This document shows, piece by piece, positions 54,811 to 62,108 of a stretch of DNA of 64,000 nt. The stretch is taken from NCBI RefSeq assembly GCF_028551255.1, contig NZ_CP117029.1, positions 1,116,001 to 1,180,000 on the forward strand, in the 5' to 3' direction. Positions within the stretch are counted from its first letter, which is position 1. Each line of letters opens with the position of its first letter. A model generated the notes under the pieces. That model was not told the DNA's origin. It worked only from the letters and a program-made list of their open reading frames with translations, and ran no database searches. This DNA comes from Vibrio tubiashii. Lineage in GTDB: Bacteria > Pseudomonadota > Gammaproteobacteria > Enterobacterales > Vibrionaceae. A program made the position numbers and the translations under genes.

Positions 54811-55211
54811 ACAACAAGCTGTTTCGCTTTGCAATGATTGGATGCATCGGCTTTATCGCCGATGCATTGGTTTTTTCAGCTCTGTTTTATCTGGCAGACA
54901 CGCCAATTATGGTTGCCCGTGCAATTGCGTTTGTGTGCGCCGCGACGGTGACATGGTTTGGTAATCGCATCTTCACTTTTCAAAACACAGAACAAAAAGT
55001 GGCTCAGCAATGGATCAAGTTTATGTGTGGAGCCAGCATTTCTGCCTTGCCAAACTTCTTGGTGTTTAAGCTGATGTCGTCTGTTTTAGGAGAAGTAGGA
55101 CTTGGGCCAGTCATCGCCTTAGTTGCTGGGGTACTGGTAGGGATGGTGAGTAATTACTTGCTAAGTTCTCGTTGGGTTTTTGCTCAGGTTGGTATTAAAC
55201 GCGCAGAATAA
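54807..55211 (+). CDS. GtrA-like membrane protein
   Basis: 134 aa with four membrane helices (about 5-25, 33-52, 70-90, 100-122), and the GtrA motif FAMIGCIGFIADALVF followed by VTWFGNRIFTF. GtrA-type proteins are thought to flip polyprenyl-phosphate sugars across the inner membrane. The ATG at 54807 overlaps the previous stop by 4 bp. Its stop codon lies within the terminal T run of the opposing sRNA gene. Confidence 0.88.
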   Translation: MNNKLFRFAMIGCIGFIADALVFSALFYLADTPIMVARAIAFVCAATVTWFGNRIFTFQNTEQKVAQQWIKFMCGASISALPNFLVFKLMSSVLGEVGLGPVIALVAGVLVGMVSNYLLSSRWVFAQVGIKRAE

Positions 55212-55366
55212 AAAAAGCCCAGAGCAATCAGGCTCTGGGCGGATACAAATAAACATAGGAGTTAATAAGAAAAAGCAGCGTAAATTAGTAGCTTCAGTAA
55301 GAAAACAAGTTTGACGGCCTGTAAACTTAGTGGGTTGTCCAAACCCTCGAATGCTCTGCTAACTAC
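55210..55366 (-). ncRNA. vrrA: Sigma-E-dependent sRNA, probable VrrA homologue
   Basis: On the minus strand a sigma-E promoter (GGAACT, 17 bp, TCTGA) is followed by about 155 nt without a reading frame and a perfect terminator: GCCCAGAGC / GCTCTGGGC stem (55217-55240) with seven Ts (55216-55210). A 5' hairpin GGGTT…AACCC lies at 55332-55346, then a mostly unpaired, AU-rich middle suited to Hfq and target pairing. In V. cholerae, VrrA (140 nt, sigma-E-controlled, represses outer-membrane protein synthesis) sits beside the TetR gene VC1741 and acyl-CoA dehydrogenase VC1740, from memory; the neighbours here are the same. Transcription start estimated, not known. Confidence 0.72.
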
Positions 55367-55372
55367 ACTTAT

Positions 55373-55400
55373 TCAGACCGGGCGTTTTCAAAACAGTTCC
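55373..55400 (-). promoter_or_regulatory. Sigma-E promoter of the sRNA
   Basis: Minus strand -35 GGAACT (55400-55395) and -10 TCTGA (55377-55373), 17-bp spacing: the extracytoplasmic stress sigma factor consensus except the seventh -35 base. Confidence 0.72.
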
Positions 55401-55460
55401 AACTTTTTTCAAAAAATATTTAATTTTCTTCTTTCAAGCGCTTAGAACCCAATTCAGACA

Positions 55461-55476
55461 TGGTGGTCAGACCAAT
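55461..55476 (+). promoter_or_regulatory. FadR-like operator before psrA-fadE
   Basis: TGGTC-A-GACCA (55464-55474) is the core of the E. coli FadR operator (CTGGTCnGACCAG). It lies just before a TATAAA (-10-like, 55478) in the psrA leader, placing it over the promoter. FadR released by long-chain acyl-CoA would derepress the operon. Confidence 0.6.
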
Positions 55477-55532
55477 CTATAAAAATGTGATGTTAACAGC
55501 TTGTTGCTTTGTTGTTTCGGATGTATATTTTC

Positions 55533-55544
55533 AAACAGTTGTTT
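55533..55544 (+). promoter_or_regulatory. Palindrome AAACA-GT-TGTTT in the psrA leader
   Basis: Perfect inverted repeat 16 bp before the psrA ATG. PsrA of Pseudomonas binds GAAAC-N4-GTTTC-type sites, so it is a candidate autoregulatory operator. Confidence 0.4.
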
Positions 55545-55560
55545 AATACGAGTGATTAAA

Positions 55561-56187
55561 ATGGCAAGTAGAAACTCCACCAAAGAGAAAATTCTTGATG
55601 TAGCAGAAGCGCTGTTTGCAGAACATGGCTTTAAAGATACCTCTCTACGCACTATTACCAGTAAAGCGGGTGTGAATTTAGCGTCGGTTAACTATCACTT
55701 TGGTGATAAGAAAACCTTGGTGAGAGCGGTGTTGGATCGATACCTCGAAGCATTTATGCCAGCTGTTCAAGATGCATTGATTAACCTCAACCTAAATGAA
55801 AGTTTTGAGATGGCTGACGTGTTTGAGTCTCTACGCGGTCCGCTACGTAATCTAAATGATGTACGGCCAAATGGAACCAGTCGTTTTATGCTATTAATCG
55901 GTCGTGGTTACACCGATGTGCAGGGCCATTTACGTTGGTTTATCACCACTCGTTATTCGGATGCATTATCTCTGTTTACTGAATCGGTAATGAAAGCGAA
56001 TCCGAAGCTCACTCAAGAAGAGTTGTTCTGGCGTTTACATTTCACGCTCGGAACTTGTGTTTTCACAATGGCTTCAAGCCAAGCGCTACTTGAGATTGCA
56101 GAAAATGATTACGGAAAAGCAATGGATGCCAAATCCGTTGTTGACCAACTGATTCCATTCTTAGCAGCAGGCGTCGCTGCAGAATAG
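55561..56187 (+). CDS. psrA: PsrA-like TetR-family fatty acid regulator
   Basis: 208 aa. N-terminal helix-turn-helix TKEKILDVAEALFAEHGFKDTSLRTITSKAGVNLASVNYHFGDKK closely follows PsrA proteins. PsrA senses long-chain fatty acids or acyl-CoA and controls beta-oxidation genes. The ATG at 55561 aligns with the family start. It sits 69 bp ahead of fadE on the same strand with no terminator between, which supports the function. Confidence 0.82.
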   Translation: MASRNSTKEKILDVAEALFAEHGFKDTSLRTITSKAGVNLASVNYHFGDKKTLVRAVLDRYLEAFMPAVQDALINLNLNESFEMADVFESLRGPLRNLNDVRPNGTSRFMLLIGRGYTDVQGHLRWFITTRYSDALSLFTESVMKANPKLTQEELFWRLHFTLGTCVFTMASSQALLEIAENDYGKAMDAKSVVDQLIPFLAAGVAAE

Positions 56188-56256
56188 AAGTTTTAACTAG
56201 TACCTACAAATAACAAAAATATTGGACCACTAAATAGTGAACAAAAGGATCTGATT

Positions 56257-58548
56257 ATGGGCTCTCTAAGAAGAAAATGGGTAAGTGACCCAGCTTTTAA
56301 AATGTTTAAAAAAGTGCTGCCACCACTATCGAGCACTGAAAAGGAAGCAATGGAAGCGGGTAGTGTTTGGTGGGATGGAGAGCTTTTCTCTGGTCGTCCT
56401 GACTTCACTAAGCTTCACCATTATCCGAAGCCAACCCTAACGGCTGAAGAGCAGTCGTTTATGGATAACGAGCTAGAAACTCTGCTAGCTATGCTCGATG
56501 ACCATAAGATCGTAAAAGAAGATCGCGATTTGCCACCTGAAGTTTGGCAGTACCTGCGTAAAGAGCGCTTCTTCTCTTTGATCATTTCAAAAGAGTACGG
56601 TGGTCGTGAGTTTTCATCACTGGCGAACTCAACAATTGTAACGCGAATTGCGACCCGTAGTATCAGTGCAGCGGTTTGTGTGATGGTGCCAAACTCGTTA
56701 GGTCCTGGTGAGCTTCTGTCACACTACGGTACTCAGGAACAAAAAGATTACTGGTTGCCTCGCCTAGCGGATGGTACCGATATTCCATGTTTTGCGCTTA
56801 CTGGCCCAGAAGCGGGCTCTGATGCTGGTGGTATTCCAGATGAAGGTATTGTTTGTTACGGCGAGCATGAAGGTAAAGAAGTCTTAGGTGTTCGTATCAA
56901 CTGGAACAAGCGCTACATTACACTAGCACCGGTTGCGACTGTTCTTGGCTTAGCGTTCAAGATGTACGATCCAGATGGTTTGATGGGTGACAAGAAAGAA
57001 CTAGGTATCACCTGTGCTCTTATCCCAGCAGATCATAAAGGTGTTGAAAACGGTGAGCGCCATGACCCACTAGGGTTAGCATTTATGAACGGCCCAACCT
57101 TTGGTAAAGATGTCTTCATTCCAATGGACTGGCTGATCGGTGGTCAGGACTACGCCGGTAAAGGTTGGCGTATGCTCGTTGAGTGTCTATCAGCAGGTCG
57201 TGGTATTTCACTTCCGGCATTGGGCACTGCGGTTGGTCACCTAACTTCACGTACGACAGGTGCTTATGCGTATGTTCGTAAACAATTTGGTATGTCGATT
57301 GGTAAGTTTGAAGGGGTAGCAGAATCGCTTGGGCGAATTGGTGGTTTAACTTACCTACTAGAAGCAAGTCGAACCCTGACGACAACCTCTCTCGATCTTA
57401 AAGAGAAACCGGGCATTGTCACCGCGATCGCTAAATACCATATGACAGAGATGGCCCGTACCATTCTTAATGACTCAATGGATATTCACTCTGGTCGTGC
57501 AATTCAAGATGGCCCAATGAACTACTTGGCATCGCCATACTTGGGTATTCCGGTAGCGATTACGGTAGAAGGTGCCAACATTCTTACTCGTAACTTGATG
57601 ATCTTTGGGCAAGGTGCAACACGTTGTCACCCATACGTACTTAAAGAGATGGAAGCGGCAGCAAATCCTGATGACAAGCAAGGTGCGAAAGAGTTTGATG
57701 ACTTGCTGTTTAAGCATATCAAACATGCAATGGGTAATACCTTCGGTGCGTTTGGTGCGGCGTTGACAGGTTCCCGTTTTATCAAAGCCGACATGAGCGG
57801 TGCGACTCAGAAGTACTACAAAGAGATGACTCGCTTAAGCCGTGCGCTTGCAGTGAGTGCTGATATTGCCATGGCAACACTAGGTGGAGATCTGAAACGT
57901 AAAGAGATGATTTCTGCTCGCTTAGGTGATGTGCTTGCGTATCTATATATGGCTTCAGCAGCACTTAAGAAATATGAGGATGAAGGTCGTCAGCAACAAG
58001 ATCTAGACTTTGTTCACTATGCTGTTCAGCACTGTTTATACAATGCGGCAAATGCATTGCAAGAAGCCTTCACTAACTATCCTCAGAAAGCAGTAGGGCG
58101 TTTATTGAAAGTGCTTATCTTCCCGTTGGGTAACCATTTTGCGAAGCCTAGTGATGATTTAACGGTGAAACTAGCGGAAGCATTGATGACTCCGGGTGCG
58201 CAGCGCGATCGCTTGACTAACCTTTGCTACGTTGGCAAAGATGAGAATGACAGTGTTGGCCTGATGGAGACGGCATTCTTAGCGATGTACGACATTAAGG
58301 GTCTGGAGCGTAAGCTAATGCGTGCGGCGAAGGAAGGTAAGGTTGCTCGTAAAGGGTTGCTGGCAGACCGATTAGCACAGGCACTAGAAGCGGATGTCCT
58401 AACTCAGGAAGAAGTAGATCAGATTGTCGCGGCAGACAAGCTTCGCTATAAAGCGATTCAAGTGGACCACTTTAGCCATGACTTTAGCGCGATTCACACC
58501 AATGGTAAGCCAAAAAAGGGCAAAGCTAAGCTAAATACTGCAGCTTAG
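56257..58548 (+). CDS. fadE: Acyl-CoA dehydrogenase FadE-like
   Basis: First step of fatty acid beta-oxidation, FAD-dependent. 763 aa, the long gammaproteobacterial form (FadE is about 814 aa in E. coli). The core spans about 90-480: CFALTGPEAGSDAGGIPDEG (FAD/substrate-binding), GRGISLPALGTAVGH and the catalytic-region MDIHSGRAIQDGPMNYLASPY, followed by a C-terminal domain special to this family (DUF1974 type). AAAAGGATC ribosome site. Controlled with psrA through the FadR-like site. Confidence 0.9.
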   Translation: MGSLRRKWVSDPAFKMFKKVLPPLSSTEKEAMEAGSVWWDGELFSGRPDFTKLHHYPKPTLTAEEQSFMDNELETLLAMLDDHKIVKEDRDLPPEVWQYLRKERFFSLIISKEYGGREFSSLANSTIVTRIATRSISAAVCVMVPNSLGPGELLSHYGTQEQKDYWLPRLADGTDIPCFALTGPEAGSDAGGIPDEGIVCYGEHEGKEVLGVRINWNKRYITLAPVATVLGLAFKMYDPDGLMGDKKELGITCALIPADHKGVENGERHDPLGLAFMNGPTFGKDVFIPMDWLIGGQDYAGKGWRMLVECLSAGRGISLPALGTAVGHLTSRTTGAYAYVRKQFGMSIGKFEGVAESLGRIGGLTYLLEASRTLTTTSLDLKEKPGIVTAIAKYHMTEMARTILNDSMDIHSGRAIQDGPMNYLASPYLGIPVAITVEGANILTRNLMIFGQGATRCHPYVLKEMEAAANPDDKQGAKEFDDLLFKHIKHAMGNTFGAFGAALTGSRFIKADMSGATQKYYKEMTRLSRALAVSADIAMATLGGDLKRKEMISARLGDVLAYLYMASAALKKYEDEGRQQQDLDFVHYAVQHCLYNAANALQEAFTNYPQKAVGRLLKVLIFPLGNHFAKPSDDLTVKLAEALMTPGAQRDRLTNLCYVGKDENDSVGLMETAFLAMYDIKGLERKLMRAAKEGKVARKGLLADRLAQALEADVLTQEEVDQIVAADKLRYKAIQVDHFSHDFSAIHTNGKPKKGKAKLNTAA

Positions 58549-58572
58549 CAAAGTAACAATAAAGATAAGAAA

Positions 58573-58602
58573 GGCACCTGATGGTGCCTTTCTTTTTTGC
58601 TA
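58573..58602 (+). terminator. Terminator after fadE
   Basis: AAAGGCACC-TGAT-GGTGCCTTT with a T run. Confidence 0.9.
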
Positions 58603-58725
58603 AAGATCTCGATAGCCGCTGAAAGTGCTCCAACCACTTACATTTTCGCGACATTTTTACAGAAATTAGATGCGATCTTCAGATGAACCTTTTATCCTAG
58701 CGAGGTTTTTTAAAGGAAGTTGAAT

Positions 58726-59928
58726 ATGATCATCAAACCTAGAATTCGTGGATTTATCTGTACTACAACGCATCCAGTGGGTTGTGAAGCTAACGTAAAA
58801 GAACAAATTGCTTACACAAAAGCGCAAGGCCCGATCAAAGATGCACCTAAGCGTGTACTTGTTGTTGGTGCTTCAAGTGGCTACGGTCTATCTTCTCGTA
58901 TCGCTGCGGCATTTGGTGGCGGTGCTTCAACTATCGGTGTTTTCTTCGAGAAAGAAGGCACAGAGAAAAAACCTGGCACAGCGGGTTTCTACAACTCTGT
59001 AGCGTTTGAAAAGCTTGCTCGTGAAGAAGGTTTATACGCAAAGAGTCTAAATGGCGATGCGTTCTCTAACGAAGCGAAAGAAAAGACAATCGAATTGATC
59101 AAAGAAGACCTTGGTCAGATCGACATGGTTGTTTACTCACTGGCTTCTCCAGTACGTAAGCTGCCAGAAACCGGTGAACTAATCCGTTCATCACTTAAGC
59201 CTATCGGTGATACTTACACTTCTACAGCGGTTGATACCAACAAAGACGTGATCATCGAAGCGAGCGTAGAACCGGCAACTGAAGAAGAAATCAAAGACAC
59301 TGTTACTGTAATGGGCGGTGAAGATTGGGAACTTTGGATCAACGCGCTATCTGAAGCAGGCGTATTGGCTGACGGTTGTAAGACGGTTGCATACAGCTAC
59401 ATTGGTACTGAACTGACTTGGCCAATCTACTGGGATGGTGCACTAGGTAAAGCGAAGATGGACCTAGACCGCGCTGCAACGGCTCTTAACGACAAGCTTT
59501 CGGCAACAGGTGGTGCGGCGAATGTTGCAGTACTTAAGTCTGTTGTAACTCAAGCAAGTTCTGCTATTCCTGTAATGCCACTATACATCGCGATGGTATT
59601 TAAGAAGATGCGTGCTGAAGGCGTACATGAAGGCTGTATGGAACAGATCTTCCGTATGTTCAGTGAGCGTCTATACAAAGAAGACGGTAGTGCACCACAA
59701 GTGGATGACAAAAACCGTCTACGTCTAGATGACTGGGAACTACGTGATGACATCCAGCAACACTGTCGTGACCTATGGCCACAAATCACATCTGAAAACC
59801 TAAAAGAGCTAACTGACTACGTAGAGTACAAAGAAGAGTTCTTGAAGCTATTCGGCTTTGGTGTTGAAGGCGTAGATTACGAAGCTGACGTAAACCCAGA
59901 CTACAAAGCAGATTTTATTGCGATCTAA
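58726..59928 (+). CDS. fabV: FabV, trans-2-enoyl-ACP/CoA reductase
   Basis: NADH-dependent last step of the fatty acid elongation cycle; the Vibrio-type enzyme that replaces FabI and is naturally resistant to triclosan. 400 aa, the family length. Start [20 protein letters not shown] is the family signature; NAD-binding [21 protein letters not shown]; active-site Tyr-(X8)-Lys in [10 protein letters not shown]. The ATG at 58726 has an AAGGAAG ribosome site. Codon use is strongly biased, consistent with high expression. Confidence 0.96.
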   Translation: MIIKPRIRGFICTTTHPVGCEANVKEQIAYTKAQGPIKDAPKRVLVVGASSGYGLSSRIAAAFGGGASTIGVFFEKEGTEKKPGTAGFYNSVAFEKLAREEGLYAKSLNGDAFSNEAKEKTIELIKEDLGQIDMVVYSLASPVRKLPETGELIRSSLKPIGDTYTSTAVDTNKDVIIEASVEPATEEEIKDTVTVMGGEDWELWINALSEAGVLADGCKTVAYSYIGTELTWPIYWDGALGKAKMDLDRAATALNDKLSATGGAANVAVLKSVVTQASSAIPVMPLYIAMVFKKMRAEGVHEGCMEQIFRMFSERLYKEDGSAPQVDDKNRLRLDDWELRDDIQQHCRDLWPQITSENLKELTDYVEYKEEFLKLFGFGVEGVDYEADVNPDYKADFIAI

Positions 59929-59975
59929 ATCTGGAACGCTGCGCTCCGAGAGTCTAGACCGCTTCGCTTCTGGAA

Positions 59976-59999
59976 AACTAGAAGTGTTAGTTTCTAGTT
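59976..59999 (+). other. Hairpin AACTAGAA / TTCTAGTT after fabV
   Basis: Perfect 8-bp inverted repeat with 8-nt loop, within a stretch of short CTAGA-rich motifs that I have seen in Vibrio intergenic DNA. No T run; role unknown. Confidence 0.4.
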
Positions 60000-60013
60000 A
60001 CATGAAATAAAAC

Positions 60014-60050
60014 AAAGGGTTGACACATAGTGCCAACCCTTTTAATTTTT
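60014..60050 (+). terminator. Terminator downstream of fabV
   Basis: AAAGGGTTG / CAACCCTTT outer stem with CAC-ATA-GTG inside (one A-C mismatch) and a T-rich tail running into the tandem repeat array. Confidence 0.75.
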
Positions 60051-60240
60051 CTCCAGCTCTCCAGCTCTCCAGCTCTCCAGCTCTCCAGCTCTCCAGCTCT
60101 CCAGCTCTCCAGCTCTCCAGCTCTCCAGCTCTCCAGCTCTCCAGCTCCAGCTCCAGCTCTCCAGCTCTCCAGCTCTCCAGCTCTCCAGCTCTCCAGCTCT
60201 CCAGCTCTCCAGCTCTCCAGCTCTCCAGCTCTCCAGCTCT
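60051..60240 (+). repeat. 190-bp tandem array of the octamer CTCCAGCT
   Basis: Twelve perfect 8-bp units (60051-60146), two shortened 6-bp units CCAGCT (60147-60158), then ten more 8-bp units and a final CT. Flanked on both sides by TTTTAATT. Because eight is not a multiple of three, all three frames give the same octapeptide, and no start signal is present, so it is not coding. It lies in the 484-bp gap before tpsB. Candidate slipped-strand (phase-variable) element. Confidence 0.95.
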
Positions 60241-60412
60241 TTTTAATTGATAAATTACACCTTAATTAGTGGTCATTTTCGTGACGTTGCCAAAGTATTG
60301 GTGCTGTAAATGTATTTCATGTATATCAGTATTCTTATGTATGGTAATTATTGTCTCAAATTTATAAATATTTGGGATAGGAATCTCATTATTGTTCTGG
60401 TGGTGTTTTCGT

Positions 60413-62092
60413 ATGCAGTATATACGTCCGTTAAAACTCTCTAATATTCTGTGTATTTTTGTTTATTTGCTTTGGGCTAAGCTTGCTGTCGCCAATACGC
60501 CTTTAGGGCCTTTAGCGACTCAAGACATAGAAAGGCAACAGCAAGAACGTCTTGAGTCCTTAAACGAAAGCAACGAATCGCTCCAGAAACTTATTCCCTC
60601 GCAGGTCATCCCTGACCCAGAGTTTGAAGCCGACAGTACATGTGTACAAATCGAAGCAATCACGTTCTCGGGAAATAAGATTTATGACAACAGCACACTA
60701 AAGAGTATCTCCGAGTTTAAACCTGGTTGTATTACGCTTACCCAGATTAATGAATACCTGAGGCTCATCTCCAATCACTATATTGAAGCGGGTTACGTGA
60801 CGTCGCGAGCTTTCATGACACCTCAAGACCTTTCCAGTGGTGTACTGAACATTGTGATATTGGAAGGTAAAGTTGAAAAAGTACTTTGGAATGGGGAAGA
60901 ACGTCAGTGGCTAAAGATGGCGTTTCCCATGATTGCAGATACAGTATTAAACCTAAGGGGCATTGAACAAGGGCTCGATCAGATCAACCGTTTATCCCGT
61001 TACAATGCGACTATCAAGTTACTACCTTCTTCTAAGCAGGGGTACTCTGTGGTCGATCTTCAGACGGCAGAGGGGCAGTTGGGCTCTATAGGAGGAGGAT
61101 TCAGTAATAGCGGTCAAAAGTCCACCGGTGAAGAGCAGATAGCAATTAATCTGTCGGGGGAAAACTTCTTTAAGTGGCTGGATAAATGGACGCTGTCAGC
61201 GACTCAGAGCGCGGCTTTTGTTGATTCTAAACAGTCTGATAGTTTGTATCTAGGTGTCGATGTTCCAATAGGTTATTGGAATGTTGGCTACAGAACATCT
61301 TATAGCACCTACAAAACAACATTTACAAACTCAGGCTTTACTTTTGACTCTTCAGGAAAAACCAATAACCACTACTTAGACTCAAAATGGTTATTTTTTC
61401 GAGATGGCACCAGTAAATCAGCGCTAAAACTCACAGCGAGTCATCGTCGTGAAAAGAACTATATTCTGGGTAACTTAGTCGAGGCGAGTTCTCGTAATTT
61501 GTCAATGTTAAGCCTTGCTTGGGAGCACAGTACTCGAGTCGGAGGGGGCTTTTTGACTGTCTCTCCAAATATCTCGATAGGAACGGATTGGTTTGGAGGC
61601 GAAGAAAACCTATCCAGTGATCCTAGTGTTGCTAAAGCACAGTTTCGTAAAGGCATGCTGACAGGCAGCTATACCTACCCGTTTACACCTAAACTGACCC
61701 TGATTTCAACACTGTTTGGCCAATGGACCAATGACACCTTGTATGGCAGTGAGAGAGTGAGTATTGGTGGCGAATACTCAGTGCGTGGATACAAAGGGAC
61801 TTCACTTTCTGGAGATGAGGGCTATTACTGGCGTAACGATGTGACTTATCAAATTGGGCAGTGGCCATACGTTGGTGCCATTTCTGCTCAGGTAGCCGTT
61901 GACACGGGTAGCATTGCCGAGGACTCAGAAGATCAATACGAAGGTGGCTCTTTGATGGGTTCCAGCTTCGCCTTAAGAACATCACAAAAACACGCGTCTA
62001 GCTCCTTCACATTGGGGTTGCCTATCGCTGCGCCTTCAAGGCTAAAAAAAGACGACTTTGTTGTGTACTACCGAATTGACTTAAAAATATAA
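60413..62092 (+). CDS. TpsB-family outer-membrane transporter (ShlB/FhaC/CdiB-like)
   Basis: 559 aa. Signal peptide ending near LAKLAVA-N (about residue 28), N-terminal helix-like stretch rich in Gln/Glu, POTRA domains (about 80-225; CVQIEAITFSGNKIYDNSTL), then a 16-strand beta-barrel with the conserved VRGYKGTSLSGDEGYYWRND motif (FhaC-type VRGF/Y loop). It secretes the TpsA protein encoded 16 bp downstream. A Cys pair within the POTRA region (CVQI…PGCI) may be disulfide-bonded. ATG at 60413 is chosen over TTG at 60392; ribosome site weak. Confidence 0.92.
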   Translation: MQYIRPLKLSNILCIFVYLLWAKLAVANTPLGPLATQDIERQQQERLESLNESNESLQKLIPSQVIPDPEFEADSTCVQIEAITFSGNKIYDNSTLKSISEFKPGCITLTQINEYLRLISNHYIEAGYVTSRAFMTPQDLSSGVLNIVILEGKVEKVLWNGEERQWLKMAFPMIADTVLNLRGIEQGLDQINRLSRYNATIKLLPSSKQGYSVVDLQTAEGQLGSIGGGFSNSGQKSTGEEQIAINLSGENFFKWLDKWTLSATQSAAFVDSKQSDSLYLGVDVPIGYWNVGYRTSYSTYKTTFTNSGFTFDSSGKTNNHYLDSKWLFFRDGTSKSALKLTASHRREKNYILGNLVEASSRNLSMLSLAWEHSTRVGGGFLTVSPNISIGTDWFGGEENLSSDPSVAKAQFRKGMLTGSYTYPFTPKLTLISTLFGQWTNDTLYGSERVSIGGEYSVRGYKGTSLSGDEGYYWRNDVTYQIGQWPYVGAISAQVAVDTGSIAEDSEDQYEGGSLMGSSFALRTSQKHASSSFTLGLPIAAPSRLKKDDFVVYYRIDLKI

Positions 62093-62108
62093 AATACAGG
62101 CTGGCTAA

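Noticed and set aside
55217..55240. Rightward terminator of the glycosylation operon
   Set aside because: The hairpin has no T run on the plus strand but a seven-T run on the minus strand, so it belongs to the leftward sRNA.
60051..60240. CRISPR array
   Set aside because: Eight-base units with no spacers and no cas genes anywhere in the window.
60020..60269. Overlapping reading frames encoding repeated Ser-Pro-Ala-Leu-Gln-Leu
   Set aside because: They are the octamer tandem repeat read in different frames; all frames give the same octapeptide, there is no ribosome site, and the flanks are a terminator and AT-rich DNA.
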